Source: Prevotella brunnea
GTDB lineage: Bacteria; Bacteroidota; Bacteroidia; Bacteroidales; Bacteroidaceae
Direction of reading: 5' to 3'
Assembly: GCF_008016795.1 (NCBI RefSeq)
Contig: NZ_SDIK01000101.1
Span: 1 to 42,637, forward strand
Length of the DNA: 42,637 bases
In this document: positions 24,921-34,359 of the stretch, in pieces
How positions within the stretch are numbered: the first letter of the stretch is position 1
Layout: every line of letters begins with the position of its first letter
Notes under the pieces: generated by a model
What the model saw: only the letters and a program-made list of their open reading frames with translations
Databases searched by the model: none
What the model was told of the DNA's origin: nothing
Made by a program: the position numbers and the translations under genes

Positions 24921-27902
24921 ATGGAAAAAAGACTAACAATGTTTCTCGCCTGCCTATTCCTGAGCTTAGGAATGGCAATGGCTCAAACACAGATTAGCGG
25001 TACCGTGGTTTCTTCGGAAGACGGATTGCCTATAATCGGTGCATCTGTTATGGTGGAAGGAACGAAAAACGGAACAGCGACCGACATGGATGGTAAGTTC
25101 ACCTTGTCAGCTCCTGCAGGCTCTAAGATTACCGTGTCTTACATCGGTATGAAACCTAAAACGCTGAATGCTTCCGCAAACATGAAAATTGTTCTTGAGC
25201 CGGATCATTCGGCACTTGAAGAAGTAGTGGTTACGGGTTATGGTTCTGCCAAGAAGTTGGGTTCAGTCGTTGGTGCAGTAGCAACGGTAAGTAATGAAAA
25301 ACTTCAAAAATCCGTTACACCTAACTTTACCGATGCTTTGTCCGGACAAGTTTCAGGACTTTCTGTCTTGTCGGCTACCGGAGAACCTTCTGCATCTGCA
25401 ACGATTCGTCTTCGTGGTGTGAATTCAATCAATTCAAGTAACACTCCGTTGTTCATTCTTGACGGTGCACCTATTTCTTCGTCAATGTTCAATACATTGA
25501 ACCCTTCGGATATTGCAAATATCACAGTCTTGAAAGATGCTTCTTCAACTGCTATTTACGGTTCGCGTGCTGCCAATGGCGTTATCGTGATTACCAGCCG
25601 CAGAGGAAAGTATGACGAAAAAGCTAACTTGACGCTTCGCGCACAATACGGTATTTCAAGCCCGATTGCTGATAAAATTGAGATGATGAATTCTCAGCAA
25701 TACGTTGAGTTCCGCGACAAGATAGGACAGCCGGTTTCTGATGAAATTAAGAACTTGGTTAATAAATATGGATTCAACACCAATTGGCGCGACCAAATTT
25801 TTAACAACAGCGCACCTACATATACTTTGGATGCTACAATGACCGGTGGTGGTAAGACTTTCTCTTATTACTTGTCATTCAATCATCATAGTCAAGATGG
25901 TATTGTAGCTCAATCAGGCATGCGCCGTGAGTCATTAAGAGCAAACATTGATGCTCGATTGAATGATTGGTTCAAGGTAGGCTTCCAGTCAAACTTTGGT
26001 ATTAACCATTGGGAGTCTAACGCAGAAGCCGGTTCAGATGGTATTTATGGTACGAACCCAATGGTGTTCTCACGTCAGGCATTTCCTTTTGACGTGCCAA
26101 ACTATTATCATTTCGACACCGATGGCAAATTGGTATGGGACGGACCTGCTGATGTCTTGAAATATGGCGACAACTGGACTCCCGACTTCGTAAACAGATA
26201 TCGTAGCACTAAGCGTATGCGTGTAACTGCTAACTTCAATATCTACGAACAACTCACTCCTATTAAGGGCTTAACCTTGCGTGCACAACAGGCTTTGGAT
26301 GCTTACGACTATACATTGTCTAACCAATGGCAACCTTACGATGCTTTCACAACACCGATGGGAAGTCCGGTCGATAAGCAGGAAGGTTCTTCACAGGAAA
26401 GCTTCTCTCGTTACTATTCATTTACTTTGTCTCATACGGCAGAATACAAACACAACTTCGGCTTGCACGGACTTACTGTTTTGCTTGGTGAAGAAACTAT
26501 CTTGTCAAAGAGCAAAGGCTTTGGAGTTTTCACGAAAGGTCAAACAGACGCACGTCAGCTCCGCCTCACCGATGCAACGAGTGTTAAACCAAGTAATCTT
26601 AGAGATTCTCGTGCTGAGGAAGTTTTCAACTCTTTGTTTGGAACTCTTGATTACAATTATGCAGAGAAATATTATCTTAACTTCTCTTACCGTGCTGATG
26701 GTAGCTCTCGCTTCGCTCCCGATACACGCTGGGGACATTTCTATTCTTTAGGTGCAATGTGGAATGCCAAGAAAGAAAGTTTCTTGAATAAAGTAAGCTG
26801 GCTTGACGCATTGGAACTCCGTATCAGTTATGGTACTACGGGTAATGCTTCCGGTGCCGGAAGTTACGATTACTTCGGTCTTTTGGGAACAGGAGCATTG
26901 TATAACGGTCAGTCCTCTTTAGGTATTTCAACTCCAAGCAACTATGCTCTGACATGGGAAAAAGTTGCCGAACTTAATGGTGGCTTCTCTGCAAGAGTAT
27001 TCAATCGCCTTTCTTTGGGCTTCGATGTCTATCATAAGAAGACTTCCGACATGCTGATGAGCATTCCTTATTCTTATACAACAGGATTTGGTGATGGACC
27101 CGGTAATATCGGTTCAATGAAAAATACCGGATTTGATTTTGACTTCACCCTTGACCTCATGAAGACTAAGGATATTCTTTGGACATTCAAAGCTAATGTG
27201 AACTACAATAAGAATGAGATTACTGAACTTTTTGCCGGTCGTGATTCTTATGTAATCAATGGAACAGGTGTAAAACTTCAAGTTGGTAAGCCTTATGGTG
27301 AGTTCTTCTATGTTAGAAATGCAGGCGTAGATCCAGCTGACGGTCATCCGATGTGGCTTGACGCAAACGGCAATTTAACGAAAGAGTTTAATGAAGTTGA
27401 AGATGCCGTATTCACCGGAAAACAGCGTTATGCTCCTTGGAGTGGAGGTTTTGGAACTTCTTTCCAATACAAAAACCTTTCAATTTCAGCAGATTTTGCT
27501 TGGCAGGCTGATAAGTATATGATTAATAACGATAACTTCTTTATTAAGAATGTACGCTTTGCCAATCGTTGGAACCAATCTACCGATATGTTGAACGTAT
27601 GGACGAAACCTGGACAGATTACCGATATCCCTGCAACGGGTTACGGATCTGAATTTGATACACGTCTGTTGGAAAACGCTTCCTTCCTTCGTTTGAAGAA
27701 TCTGACAATCCAATACGTATTGCCACAGAAGTGGATAAACGGAACTCGTATCTTGAAATCAGCTAAGATCTTTGGTATAGCTCGTAACCTCTTTACGATT
27801 ACTCAGTTCTCTGGATATGATCCGGAACCTGATATCAACCTTGTGAGATTTAACTATCCGAATACACGTCAGTTTGTATTGGGTGTAGAAGCTACTTTCT
27901 AA
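24921..27902 (+). CDS. SusC/RagA-family TonB-linked outer-membrane transporter
   Basis: This 993-residue outer-membrane transporter of the SusC/RagA type has a signal peptide (to about 21), a carboxypeptidase-like regulatory domain (about 24-97, ISGTVVSSEDGLPIIGASVMVEGT), then a TonB-box and plug. EVVVTGYGSAKK, VRG-type RLRGVNSINSSNTPLFILDG and VLKDASSTAIYGSRAANGVI are diagnostic of the SusC plug. A 22-strand barrel occupies the rest and ends in a terminal F (VEATF), as needed for outer-membrane insertion. With SusD at +10 nt it forms a pedal-bin importer. SusC pairs import glycans, but RagA imports peptides; the local metallopeptidases favour peptides here. It has its own promoter and a long leader. 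Confidence 0.96.
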   Translation: MEKRLTMFLACLFLSLGMAMAQTQISGTVVSSEDGLPIIGASVMVEGTKNGTATDMDGKFTLSAPAGSKITVSYIGMKPKTLNASANMKIVLEPDHSALEEVVVTGYGSAKKLGSVVGAVATVSNEKLQKSVTPNFTDALSGQVSGLSVLSATGEPSASATIRLRGVNSINSSNTPLFILDGAPISSSMFNTLNPSDIANITVLKDASSTAIYGSRAANGVIVITSRRGKYDEKANLTLRAQYGISSPIADKIEMMNSQQYVEFRDKIGQPVSDEIKNLVNKYGFNTNWRDQIFNNSAPTYTLDATMTGGGKTFSYYLSFNHHSQDGIVAQSGMRRESLRANIDARLNDWFKVGFQSNFGINHWESNAEAGSDGIYGTNPMVFSRQAFPFDVPNYYHFDTDGKLVWDGPADVLKYGDNWTPDFVNRYRSTKRMRVTANFNIYEQLTPIKGLTLRAQQALDAYDYTLSNQWQPYDAFTTPMGSPVDKQEGSSQESFSRYYSFTLSHTAEYKHNFGLHGLTVLLGEETILSKSKGFGVFTKGQTDARQLRLTDATSVKPSNLRDSRAEEVFNSLFGTLDYNYAEKYYLNFSYRADGSSRFAPDTRWGHFYSLGAMWNAKKESFLNKVSWLDALELRISYGTTGNASGAGSYDYFGLLGTGALYNGQSSLGISTPSNYALTWEKVAELNGGFSARVFNRLSLGFDVYHKKTSDMLMSIPYSYTTGFGDGPGNIGSMKNTGFDFDFTLDLMKTKDILWTFKANVNYNKNEITELFAGRDSYVINGTGVKLQVGKPYGEFFYVRNAGVDPADGHPMWLDANGNLTKEFNEVEDAVFTGKQRYAPWSGGFGTSFQYKNLSISADFAWQADKYMINNDNFFIKNVRFANRWNQSTDMLNVWTKPGQITDIPATGYGSEFDTRLLENASFLRLKNLTIQYVLPQKWINGTRILKSAKIFGIARNLFTITQFSGYDPEPDINLVRFNYPNTRQFVLGVEATF

Positions 27903-27926
27903 TAAATTAAAATGAAGATTATAACA

Positions 27927-29441
27927 ATGAAGAAAATATTATTTTCAATAATGCTCCTTTGTGCAGGTATGTTTACATCCTGCTCAATGGACAAGGAGCC
28001 CTATGGTGCTTTGAATGAAAAGACCGCAATTCAGAGTATGCAGGATATCGGTCGATTGCGATTAGGTATCTACACGGCTTTGAGAAGTTTGACAAGTGGA
28101 GGCTGGATTTATTATCAGGATCTTCAGATGGATGAGTTCCATGGCTTGATTAGCAATGGAAATAGAAACGGACAGGTTTCTGCCGGACAGATTTTGGCTT
28201 CAAACCGAGATATTGAAGGCTTCTTCGCGTCATCCTATTCAGAAATAGGAAATGCTAACTACATTATGCAAAAGGTAGAAGATGTTTCTAAAATTGAAGG
28301 ACTTACAGAAGCTGATAAGGTTACTTTGAAAAAGTATGATTCAGAGGCTCATTTCCTTCGTGCATATTGCTATTTCTTCCTTGCAGAGCACTTCTGTCAG
28401 CCTTATGCAGAGAATAGCAAAGCGTTAGGTTTGCCTATTGTGACAAAGTTTAACCCTACAGGTGATGTTGCATCTTATCCGGCTCGTAGCTCAATGGATG
28501 AAACCTATAAATTGATAGAAGAAGATTTGAAGATCGCTTACGATGGTCTTAAAGCCTATGAACAGGTGAACGCCGATCAGGTTAAACCGATGGCAGTAGA
28601 ACTCTCCAGCTACGCAGTAGCAGCTCTTCAGGCTCGTGTTGCTCTTTACAAAGGCGATTATCCAACGGCTTTAGCTAAATCTAAAGAGATTATTTCTTCT
28701 GAGAAATATAAGCTGACCAAACCGGATAATGTGAAATCGCTTTGGACTGAAGATAACTCTACGGAAATAATATTCCGTCCATTCAGAAGTAAAGATGAGT
28801 TAGGTTCATCAACTGCTGTTCCATATATCAGTGGTGATAATAAATCCAGTGCGGATTACATTCCTACTTATGAGGTTTTGGCTCGTTATGGAGAAGGCGA
28901 TGTTCGCTTCGCAGCTTATTTCGACCAATGGAATTTGGATATTGAAGGTGCTAAATACGCCGCATTTGTCTTGAATAAGTATCCGGGTAACAAGAACCTT
29001 TGGACAACAACAAAAAATAATTATGTGAATATGTCCAAGCCTTTCCGTTTAGGTGAAATATTCTTGATTGCAGCGGAAGCTGCCGCCAAAACAGGTAACG
29101 AAGCAGAAGCCAACCATTATTTGAATTCAATTCGTTATTCAAGAATCAAAAATTACGACTTGACATCAAGTGTTGGAGAAACATTGCTCAATTATATTTA
29201 TGAAGAGCGTGCAAAAGAATTATTTGGTGAGGGCTTTAGATTCTACGATTTGAAACGCTTGCACAGAGGATTTAAGCGTTATGCTTCACACGAGGAAAAT
29301 TCTAAGTTGGATGGTGTCGTAGTTAATAATACGAAGTCAGTTACTTACGCAATTGATGATTATCGCTATACATGGCCTATCCCGAAAGCAGAGTTGGATG
29401 CTAATCCACAGTTAAGAAGTCAGCAGAATCCTGGCTATTAA
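27927..29441 (+). CDS. SusD/RagB-family substrate-binding lipoprotein
   Basis: This protein of 504 residues is the surface lid partner of SusC. The N-terminus is a lipoprotein signal peptide, with the lipobox cysteine in MFTSCSMDKEPYG. The SusD fold follows, with TPR-like helices; SEAHFLRAYCYFFLAEHF and FLIAAEAAAKTGNEAEANHYLNSIR are the two strongest family signatures, and the C-terminus ends in the usual P-I-P-x-x-E-L...QNPGY motif. Start is set at 27927 (MKKILFS), where the signal peptide begins; an ATG at 27912 adds five residues. It is only 9 nt (or 24) after susC and is co-transcribed. Confidence 0.95.
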   Translation: MKKILFSIMLLCAGMFTSCSMDKEPYGALNEKTAIQSMQDIGRLRLGIYTALRSLTSGGWIYYQDLQMDEFHGLISNGNRNGQVSAGQILASNRDIEGFFASSYSEIGNANYIMQKVEDVSKIEGLTEADKVTLKKYDSEAHFLRAYCYFFLAEHFCQPYAENSKALGLPIVTKFNPTGDVASYPARSSMDETYKLIEEDLKIAYDGLKAYEQVNADQVKPMAVELSSYAVAALQARVALYKGDYPTALAKSKEIISSEKYKLTKPDNVKSLWTEDNSTEIIFRPFRSKDELGSSTAVPYISGDNKSSADYIPTYEVLARYGEGDVRFAAYFDQWNLDIEGAKYAAFVLNKYPGNKNLWTTTKNNYVNMSKPFRLGEIFLIAAEAAAKTGNEAEANHYLNSIRYSRIKNYDLTSSVGETLLNYIYEERAKELFGEGFRFYDLKRLHRGFKRYASHEENSKLDGVVVNNTKSVTYAIDDYRYTWPIPKAELDANPQLRSQQNPGY

Positions 29442-29474
29442 ATAAAGTTTTTATTCCAAATAGAGTAATAAAAT

Positions 29475-30407
29475 ATGAAATATCTGAAATTATTTTTATT
29501 AGTCGCTCTGGTAGGCTGTTTTGCAGCCTGCTCAGATGACGAAGAATCAGTTAACACATCTGATATTACAGTCGGTTTTGAGAAGTCCGAACTGATTGTA
29601 AAAGAGAATATGGGTACAGTAAAAGTGCCTATAGCAATTACAGGAAGAATCAATGGTCGTGTTTCTGTGGAAATTGCAACAGCTGAATCCGGACAGAATC
29701 CGGCTAAAGAAGGCGAGCATTATCGTATAGTTGATAAGACCCTGACTATGTTGGCTGCCAATGATACAACAGCACAGGCAAAACTAAATATTGAGTTGGA
29801 ATTGTTGGATGACGAAGTTATCAATGATGATCGTGAATTTGACATGACCATCACCTCAATACAGGGTGGCACGCTTTCCATCAAAACCCTTCACGTAATT
29901 ATTCGAGACAATGATGCTTCCTTCTATGAGAAGTTCTTTGGTAAATGGATACTCAAGGGAATGGAGCAGTCAGCTAATACACCAAAAGGTGAATATGTAC
30001 CATTTGAAAGAGAAGTTACTATTTCCGGACCAGCTGATGAATCTGATCCAGAATATAATAAGTACTTGACAGTTTCTGCTCCGGCTTTCTTAAATCTTGG
30101 TGCTGATTTGAACTTCACTTGGAAATATGCTTACACCTTTGATAAGAGTAAGAAAACCGGAACGTTGTCTCTTGTTCAAGGTAAAGAGGTTTCTAATTTC
30201 AATAACAAGTTTTCTTGGGTGTTCTTATGTCAGAATGACTTCACCGATACCTGGAAGCTCACTTCTGATAATAAACTACCCAATACGATTACATTGGATG
30301 GAAGTCAAGTGATTTATCTCTACGGAGGTGAAATTTCAGCTAACGATCCCGGTGCATGGGCTTTATATAAGTTCGAGTCTCTGACAAGGGTTGTCGGTAA
30401 GAAATAA
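29475..30407 (+). CDS. Surface lipoprotein with Calx-beta-like domain, SusCD partner
   Basis: This 310-residue lipoprotein has a signal peptide with lipobox (VGCFAACSDDEE). The segment about 30-150 resembles a Calx-beta fold: VGFEKSELIVKENMGTVKVPIAITG, EGEHYRI, LELLDDEVINDDREFDMTITSIQGG and VIIRDND. A second domain from about 155 (FYEKFFGKWILKGMEQ) is unrecognised. Lipoproteins in this place, third in a SusCD operon, often act as an extra surface binding protein (SusE-like) for the imported substrate. That role is inferred from order only. It is 33 nt after susD. A hairpin follows its stop, so the M6 protease gene may be transcribed separately or at reduced level. Confidence 0.75.
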   Translation: MKYLKLFLLVALVGCFAACSDDEESVNTSDITVGFEKSELIVKENMGTVKVPIAITGRINGRVSVEIATAESGQNPAKEGEHYRIVDKTLTMLAANDTTAQAKLNIELELLDDEVINDDREFDMTITSIQGGTLSIKTLHVIIRDNDASFYEKFFGKWILKGMEQSANTPKGEYVPFEREVTISGPADESDPEYNKYLTVSAPAFLNLGADLNFTWKYAYTFDKSKKTGTLSLVQGKEVSNFNNKFSWVFLCQNDFTDTWKLTSDNKLPNTITLDGSQVIYLYGGEISANDPGAWALYKFESLTRVVGKK

Positions 30408-30424
30408 TTTTATCTTTCTAAGAT

Positions 30425-30454
30425 TTAGGGAGAACATTTGCTTGTTCTCCCTAA
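30425..30454 (+). terminator. Hairpin between the lipoprotein and M6 protease genes
   Basis: TTAGGGAGAAC (30425-30435) and GTTCTCCCTAA (30444-30454) form a perfect 11-bp stem with an 8-nt loop, then TTTAGATT. The weak T tract suggests partial readthrough into the M6 gene. Confidence 0.65.
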
Positions 30455-30489
30455 TTTAGATTATAAACATTGCTTAACTAACGTTTTTT

Positions 30490-32643
30490 ATGAAATATTT
30501 ATTTTCTTTATTGTTCGCTCTGCTATTTTCTGTATCTTCATTTGCCGAACCCGCATGGTCCGGGCTTTGGCGTACAGTGAAACTTCAGAACGGAAAGCTC
30601 ATAAAGGTTGAGCTGAAAGGCGATGAGCACATGCATTATTGGCAGTCTGAAGACGGAACAAAATATGTTTTGAATTCCAACAACATTGCTGAAAAGGCAG
30701 ACATGGATCTGCTGATTGCCAATGCAAGACGTAGTTTGTCTCTTGCAGGTACAAGAGTATCTGCTTTCGATGAAGCCACCTATCGTCGTACCCGCTCTCT
30801 TAAGTCTGCACGTAAAGCCGGTAGATTTGAGGGTAAAAAGAAAGGCTTGATTATATTGGCTCAGTTCTCCGATAAATCATTCTCATTATCTAATCCTCAG
30901 GAGTATTATAATCGCATGGCAAACGAGCCTGGTTTTAGCGATGGTGGATCGTATGGTAGCGTTCATGATTATTTCCATGATCAAAGTGACGGTAAATTTA
31001 ACTTGGAATATGATGTTGTGGGTCCGGTTACCTTAGGTTCTTATGCTACTTACGGTGCTAATGTTGATGGAAGTGATGCCAACCCTGCTCTAATGATTCA
31101 GTTAGCTTGTCAAAAGGCAAATGATTTGTTTCCAGACAAGTTGCATTGGGCTGATTATGATTGGGATGGTGATGGCAAAGTAGAACAGGTTTATGTTATT
31201 TATGCAGGTCGTGGCGAAGCCAGTGGTGGAGATCCCGATACGGTTTGGCCTCACAAAAGTACCCTTAAACGTCAAGGTTCAAATGACATGACCTTGCATT
31301 TTGATGGTAAAGAAGTTGCTGTCTATGCTTGTTCCAACGAGATGTTGACCGAAACAACCTTGGCAGGTATAGGAACAATTTGTCATGAGTTCTCTCATTG
31401 TTTAGGTTTTCCCGACTTATATGATATAGATTACGACAAAAATGGTAGAAATCCCGGTGCAGGAGGTTGGGATTTGATGGATAATGGAAATCATAATAAG
31501 AACGGATTCTGCCCTGCCGGTTATTCAAGTTATGAAAAAATGTCTGCCGGTTGGTTAGAACCAATAGAGTTGTCTGCTACGCAGAAGATAGAGAACTTAA
31601 AGCCTTTGTCCCAAAAAGGGGAAGCTTATGCGGTGTTAAACAAGGCACACGATTTAGAGTTCTTCTTATTGGAGAACCGCCAACCAATTAAATGGGATTC
31701 CGGTCTGCCCGGGCGTGGACTACTCATTTGGCACATGGATTTTGATGCTTATATTTGGGCAAATAACAAACCCAATACCACAGGTCCATATTGGACCAAC
31801 TCAGGAACCAAGAATAATGATCACCAACGTTTGGTACCCATTCCGGCCGGTGGCAGTATATCTGACTATCGGACAATGGCTTTTCCTCAGGGTTCTGCAA
31901 ATAGTTTAACGAATAATACTAATTATCCCGGTCAGGATCTCTACAATCCAAATTCCGATGGTACGCATAAAATGAATGTATTGATACAAAACATCACCCA
32001 GAACGATGATCAGACAGTATCTTTCTCCTTTGGTTTGTACGAGTCCGGATCGGTAGGCGACAATGTGGCATTCTACGAGTCTTTTAACAAATGCTCCGGA
32101 AAGGGTGGTAACGATGGTGCTTGGATGGGCTTGATCAATCAGATGGGTGCAACGGCACATTTCCATCCTGATGTTGAAGGTTGGTCAAGTACCAAGACTG
32201 GTGGAGCCTCTCAGTGTGGCTTGTTCGCATCCGAAGTTACAAGTCCTGAAATAGATTTGTCCGGCGATTATGATTTGTCATTTTTCAGTGGTCCTTTTGG
32301 TTCGCAGGATGCAACGCTTTCGATAGAAATTTTGGGCAATGCTTCTGTCAATCCAACATCATTCAATATTGCTGCAAATCAGTTCAACGAGTGTAAAGCA
32401 AAGATAAAGGCTTCGGGGAAATTTAAGATTAAGTTCAAGTCTTCTTCATCTTATCTTTTCCTTGATGAAGTGAAAATTGCCAAAAAAGTAGATGACGGAA
32501 TTAAGGCAGTTAATGATGTGAATGTAGGTCGCCAATCTTACAATAATCGCATTTATTCATTGAATGGTGTCTTTATGGGCACAGACATCACGAAACTTCC
32601 TCATGGTGTTTATATCGTTAATGGAAAGAAATTCGTGAAGTAA
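30490..32643 (+). CDS. Secreted M6-family metallopeptidase with sorting-type C-terminus
   Basis: This 717-residue exported protease has a signal peptide (MKYLFSLLFALLFSVSSFAE). A propeptide-like region precedes the M6 catalytic domain (about 115-420). The zinc motif is HEFSH at 299-303 in HEFSHCLGFPDLYD, the M6 signature; the calcium-like DWDGDGKVE loop lies near 224-232. The domain then continues through a jelly-roll-like region (about 520-670). The last 35 residues (YSLNGVFMGTDITKLPHGVYIVNGKKFVK) look like the Bacteroidota type IX secretion C-terminal tail. It sits 82 nt after the lipoprotein gene with a hairpin between. It likely degrades extracellular proteins to peptides for the SusCD importer. 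It is followed by a strong terminator. Confidence 0.9.
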   Translation: MKYLFSLLFALLFSVSSFAEPAWSGLWRTVKLQNGKLIKVELKGDEHMHYWQSEDGTKYVLNSNNIAEKADMDLLIANARRSLSLAGTRVSAFDEATYRRTRSLKSARKAGRFEGKKKGLIILAQFSDKSFSLSNPQEYYNRMANEPGFSDGGSYGSVHDYFHDQSDGKFNLEYDVVGPVTLGSYATYGANVDGSDANPALMIQLACQKANDLFPDKLHWADYDWDGDGKVEQVYVIYAGRGEASGGDPDTVWPHKSTLKRQGSNDMTLHFDGKEVAVYACSNEMLTETTLAGIGTICHEFSHCLGFPDLYDIDYDKNGRNPGAGGWDLMDNGNHNKNGFCPAGYSSYEKMSAGWLEPIELSATQKIENLKPLSQKGEAYAVLNKAHDLEFFLLENRQPIKWDSGLPGRGLLIWHMDFDAYIWANNKPNTTGPYWTNSGTKNNDHQRLVPIPAGGSISDYRTMAFPQGSANSLTNNTNYPGQDLYNPNSDGTHKMNVLIQNITQNDDQTVSFSFGLYESGSVGDNVAFYESFNKCSGKGGNDGAWMGLINQMGATAHFHPDVEGWSSTKTGGASQCGLFASEVTSPEIDLSGDYDLSFFSGPFGSQDATLSIEILGNASVNPTSFNIAANQFNECKAKIKASGKFKIKFKSSSSYLFLDEVKIAKKVDDGIKAVNDVNVGRQSYNNRIYSLNGVFMGTDITKLPHGVYIVNGKKFVK

Positions 32644-32757
32644 GAATATGCGGTCTGATGACATCATGAATAAGATTTAGAACAAACCTTTGAGAACCTA
32701 CGATGAAAACGCATGTGTAAAAATATTTTTTATCCATGTATTTTCTCTCTCGAATGT

Positions 32758-32792
32758 AGAGGTTGGCTGGTGACAGCCGACCTCTTTTTTTT
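32758..32792 (+). terminator. Strong terminator after the M6 protease
   Basis: AGAGGTTGGCTG (32758-32769) and CAGCCGACCTCT (32774-32785) form a 12-bp stem with one wobble pair and a GTGA loop, followed by seven T residues. It closes the SusCD-protease locus. Confidence 0.95.
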
Positions 32793-32876
32793 GATGCCTA
32801 TGGAGCCTTCATTGTTTTTTCAGAATGGTTGGGGTAAAATCGGGTAAGGATTTTGCCCAATGGACTATTGATTTGC

Positions 32877-32957
32877 AAAAGGTTAGCTTTCGCATTGTAA
32901 AAGGTTAGCTTTCGCTTTGTAAAAGGTTAGCTTTTGCATTGTAAAAGGTTAGCTTTT
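32877..32957. repeat. 22-bp-period palindromic array 3 (4 units)
   Basis: Units AAAAGGTTAGCTTTC (32877, 32899) and AAAAGGTTAGCTTTT (32921, 32943) are exactly 22 bp apart. All four carry the core GGTTAGC, with one G:G mismatch in the palindrome. The sequence just before, AATGGACTATTGATTTGC, matches the 5' flank of array 4 except for one base. The 3' flank matches arrays 2 and 4. Confidence 0.92.
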
Positions 32958-33326
32958 GCAAACGACTTTGTAAGTGGCTGGAAATTAGAGAGATAGTTGT
33001 TGGTTATGAAGGCTGTGAAAAAGCATGGTTTTTACTGTCGGTTTTACATTCGTTTCGTTTACTTTCTCGGGCAAAAAAGCGCAATGAAATGAACCACTTG
33101 TCCATCACTTCTAAGGTATCGGTGATGGGAACAGTCGTTATGTTTGTCCTTGCACTGAAGATACAATTCACAGGTTGGAAACGAGTGATGGGTCTTTTTT
33201 GCGGACGCACTGTTCAGACCGTTGCACTTATAGTGGCTTGGGCTTGCTGATTGTGGGTTCGCATCATCGTTGTGCTGACAAACTTAACGTCTTTCCAAGA
33301 GGCTGAGTTGTTGGACGTATAAGTTT

Positions 33327-34166
33327 TCAGCGTAGGATTGTTTTGTTGGTTTTTCCATTGCTGCTTCTAACGATATTAATTCCACGCTTCAGTTTCTTTA
33401 TTTTTCTACCGGATAAATCGTATATCTCCTTTGTGGTTGTTTGTTCGGGGGTGTTGAGTTGTGCAATTCCATTGTCGATGTCGGGCTTAATCACTATCGT
33501 TCGCTTTCCTATTGGCTCGTTTTGTATGCAGAACGAATGATACTCACTGTTCCATTTAGCGTTCTTTGGAGCGATAAGCAATGAATTGTCCAACTCAACG
33601 TTTGCAAGCTCGCCAATGGTGAGGTACTTCCCATAGGCGTTTACGGCAGCGTTTTTAATGATTAGTTGCTCGTTTTTCATGCCGGTTACCCCCGTAATTC
33701 CCCACAGTCCCTTTGCACCTATTCTGCAATTGGTGATGGTGAGTTTGCTGTCGTACCCCGTAAACATTGCGCTTTGTTGTTCCGTTTCCACTTTTAAGGA
33801 GTCGCCGGTAATCGTCATGTTTCCGTTTGCATCGTTATAGATACCGATTCCATGGACAGATTTTATGGAGTTGTTCCCTTCGAGCCGGATGGTCAGATTC
33901 TTCATTCCGCTTTTTATTCCATTGTCATCTTCTTTCGCCTCAATGACGGCATCTTTCAGGGTCAGCGTGTTTGTGGTATTGTCAAAAGACACTTCTCCCG
34001 ATTTTAGCCATTCGCCCGTAAGGTTTTCCACATTCTCCGATGTGATTTGCGTTCCTGCGATGAACAGCTCGTAATTTGTTTGGGCAAAACCGATTGACGG
34101 ACACATACCCGCGACAAGAAGTAGCGTTGTCGCAGCCAATACTCTCAGTGTGGATTTTTTATTCAT
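33327..34166 (-). CDS. Secreted hypothetical protein with sorting-type C-terminus
   Basis: This 279-residue protein starts with a signal peptide (MNKKSTLRVLAATTLLLVAGMCPSIGFAQ). The body is a predicted beta-rich repeat: NTLTLKDAVIEAK, NLTIRLEGNNSIKS, GNMTITGDSLKVE, SKLTITNCRIGAKG and EQLIIKNAAVNAYG form a series of similar strands, suggestive of a right-handed beta-helix or carbohydrate-binding fold. The tail EIYDLSGRKIKKLKRGINIVRSSNGKTNKTILR is typical of secreted Prevotella proteins and likely a type IX secretion signal. I recognise no enzymatic motif. The start at 34166 coincides with the signal peptide; the frame from 34190 adds eight residues. It is a single gene. Confidence 0.8.
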   Translation of the reverse strand: MNKKSTLRVLAATTLLLVAGMCPSIGFAQTNYELFIAGTQITSENVENLTGEWLKSGEVSFDNTTNTLTLKDAVIEAKEDDNGIKSGMKNLTIRLEGNNSIKSVHGIGIYNDANGNMTITGDSLKVETEQQSAMFTGYDSKLTITNCRIGAKGLWGITGVTGMKNEQLIIKNAAVNAYGKYLTIGELANVELDNSLLIAPKNAKWNSEYHSFCIQNEPIGKRTIVIKPDIDNGIAQLNTPEQTTTKEIYDLSGRKIKKLKRGINIVRSSNGKTNKTILR

Positions 34167-34359
34167 GGTTTTTGAATTGTAAATGAGCAATCTATAAAAT
34201 ATCAGTTGCTAATTTACGATTTTTTTTGTGATAATATATCAAAAGCACAAAGAAAATCATAGTTTCGATTAAAAATCTTAGGTATTTATTGTGTATATCG
34301 AGAAAAACAACTAATTTTATCGCCTGATTTCAATTTGTAGCTTAATAAGCCATACATAA

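Larger units (their letters stand above)
32644..33326. other. Intergenic region with terminator and repeat array 3
   Basis: Beyond the terminator, array 3 occupies 32877-32957 and its conserved flank runs to about 33100. The rest, to 33326, shows no gene I would support; the minus-strand frame at 33004-33210 lies on the flank repeat and has no recognisable features. Confidence 0.7.

Noticed and set aside
33004..33210. Leftward 68-codon frame at the array 3 flank
   Set aside because: It lies within the dispersed repeat flank and has no promoter or recognised motif.
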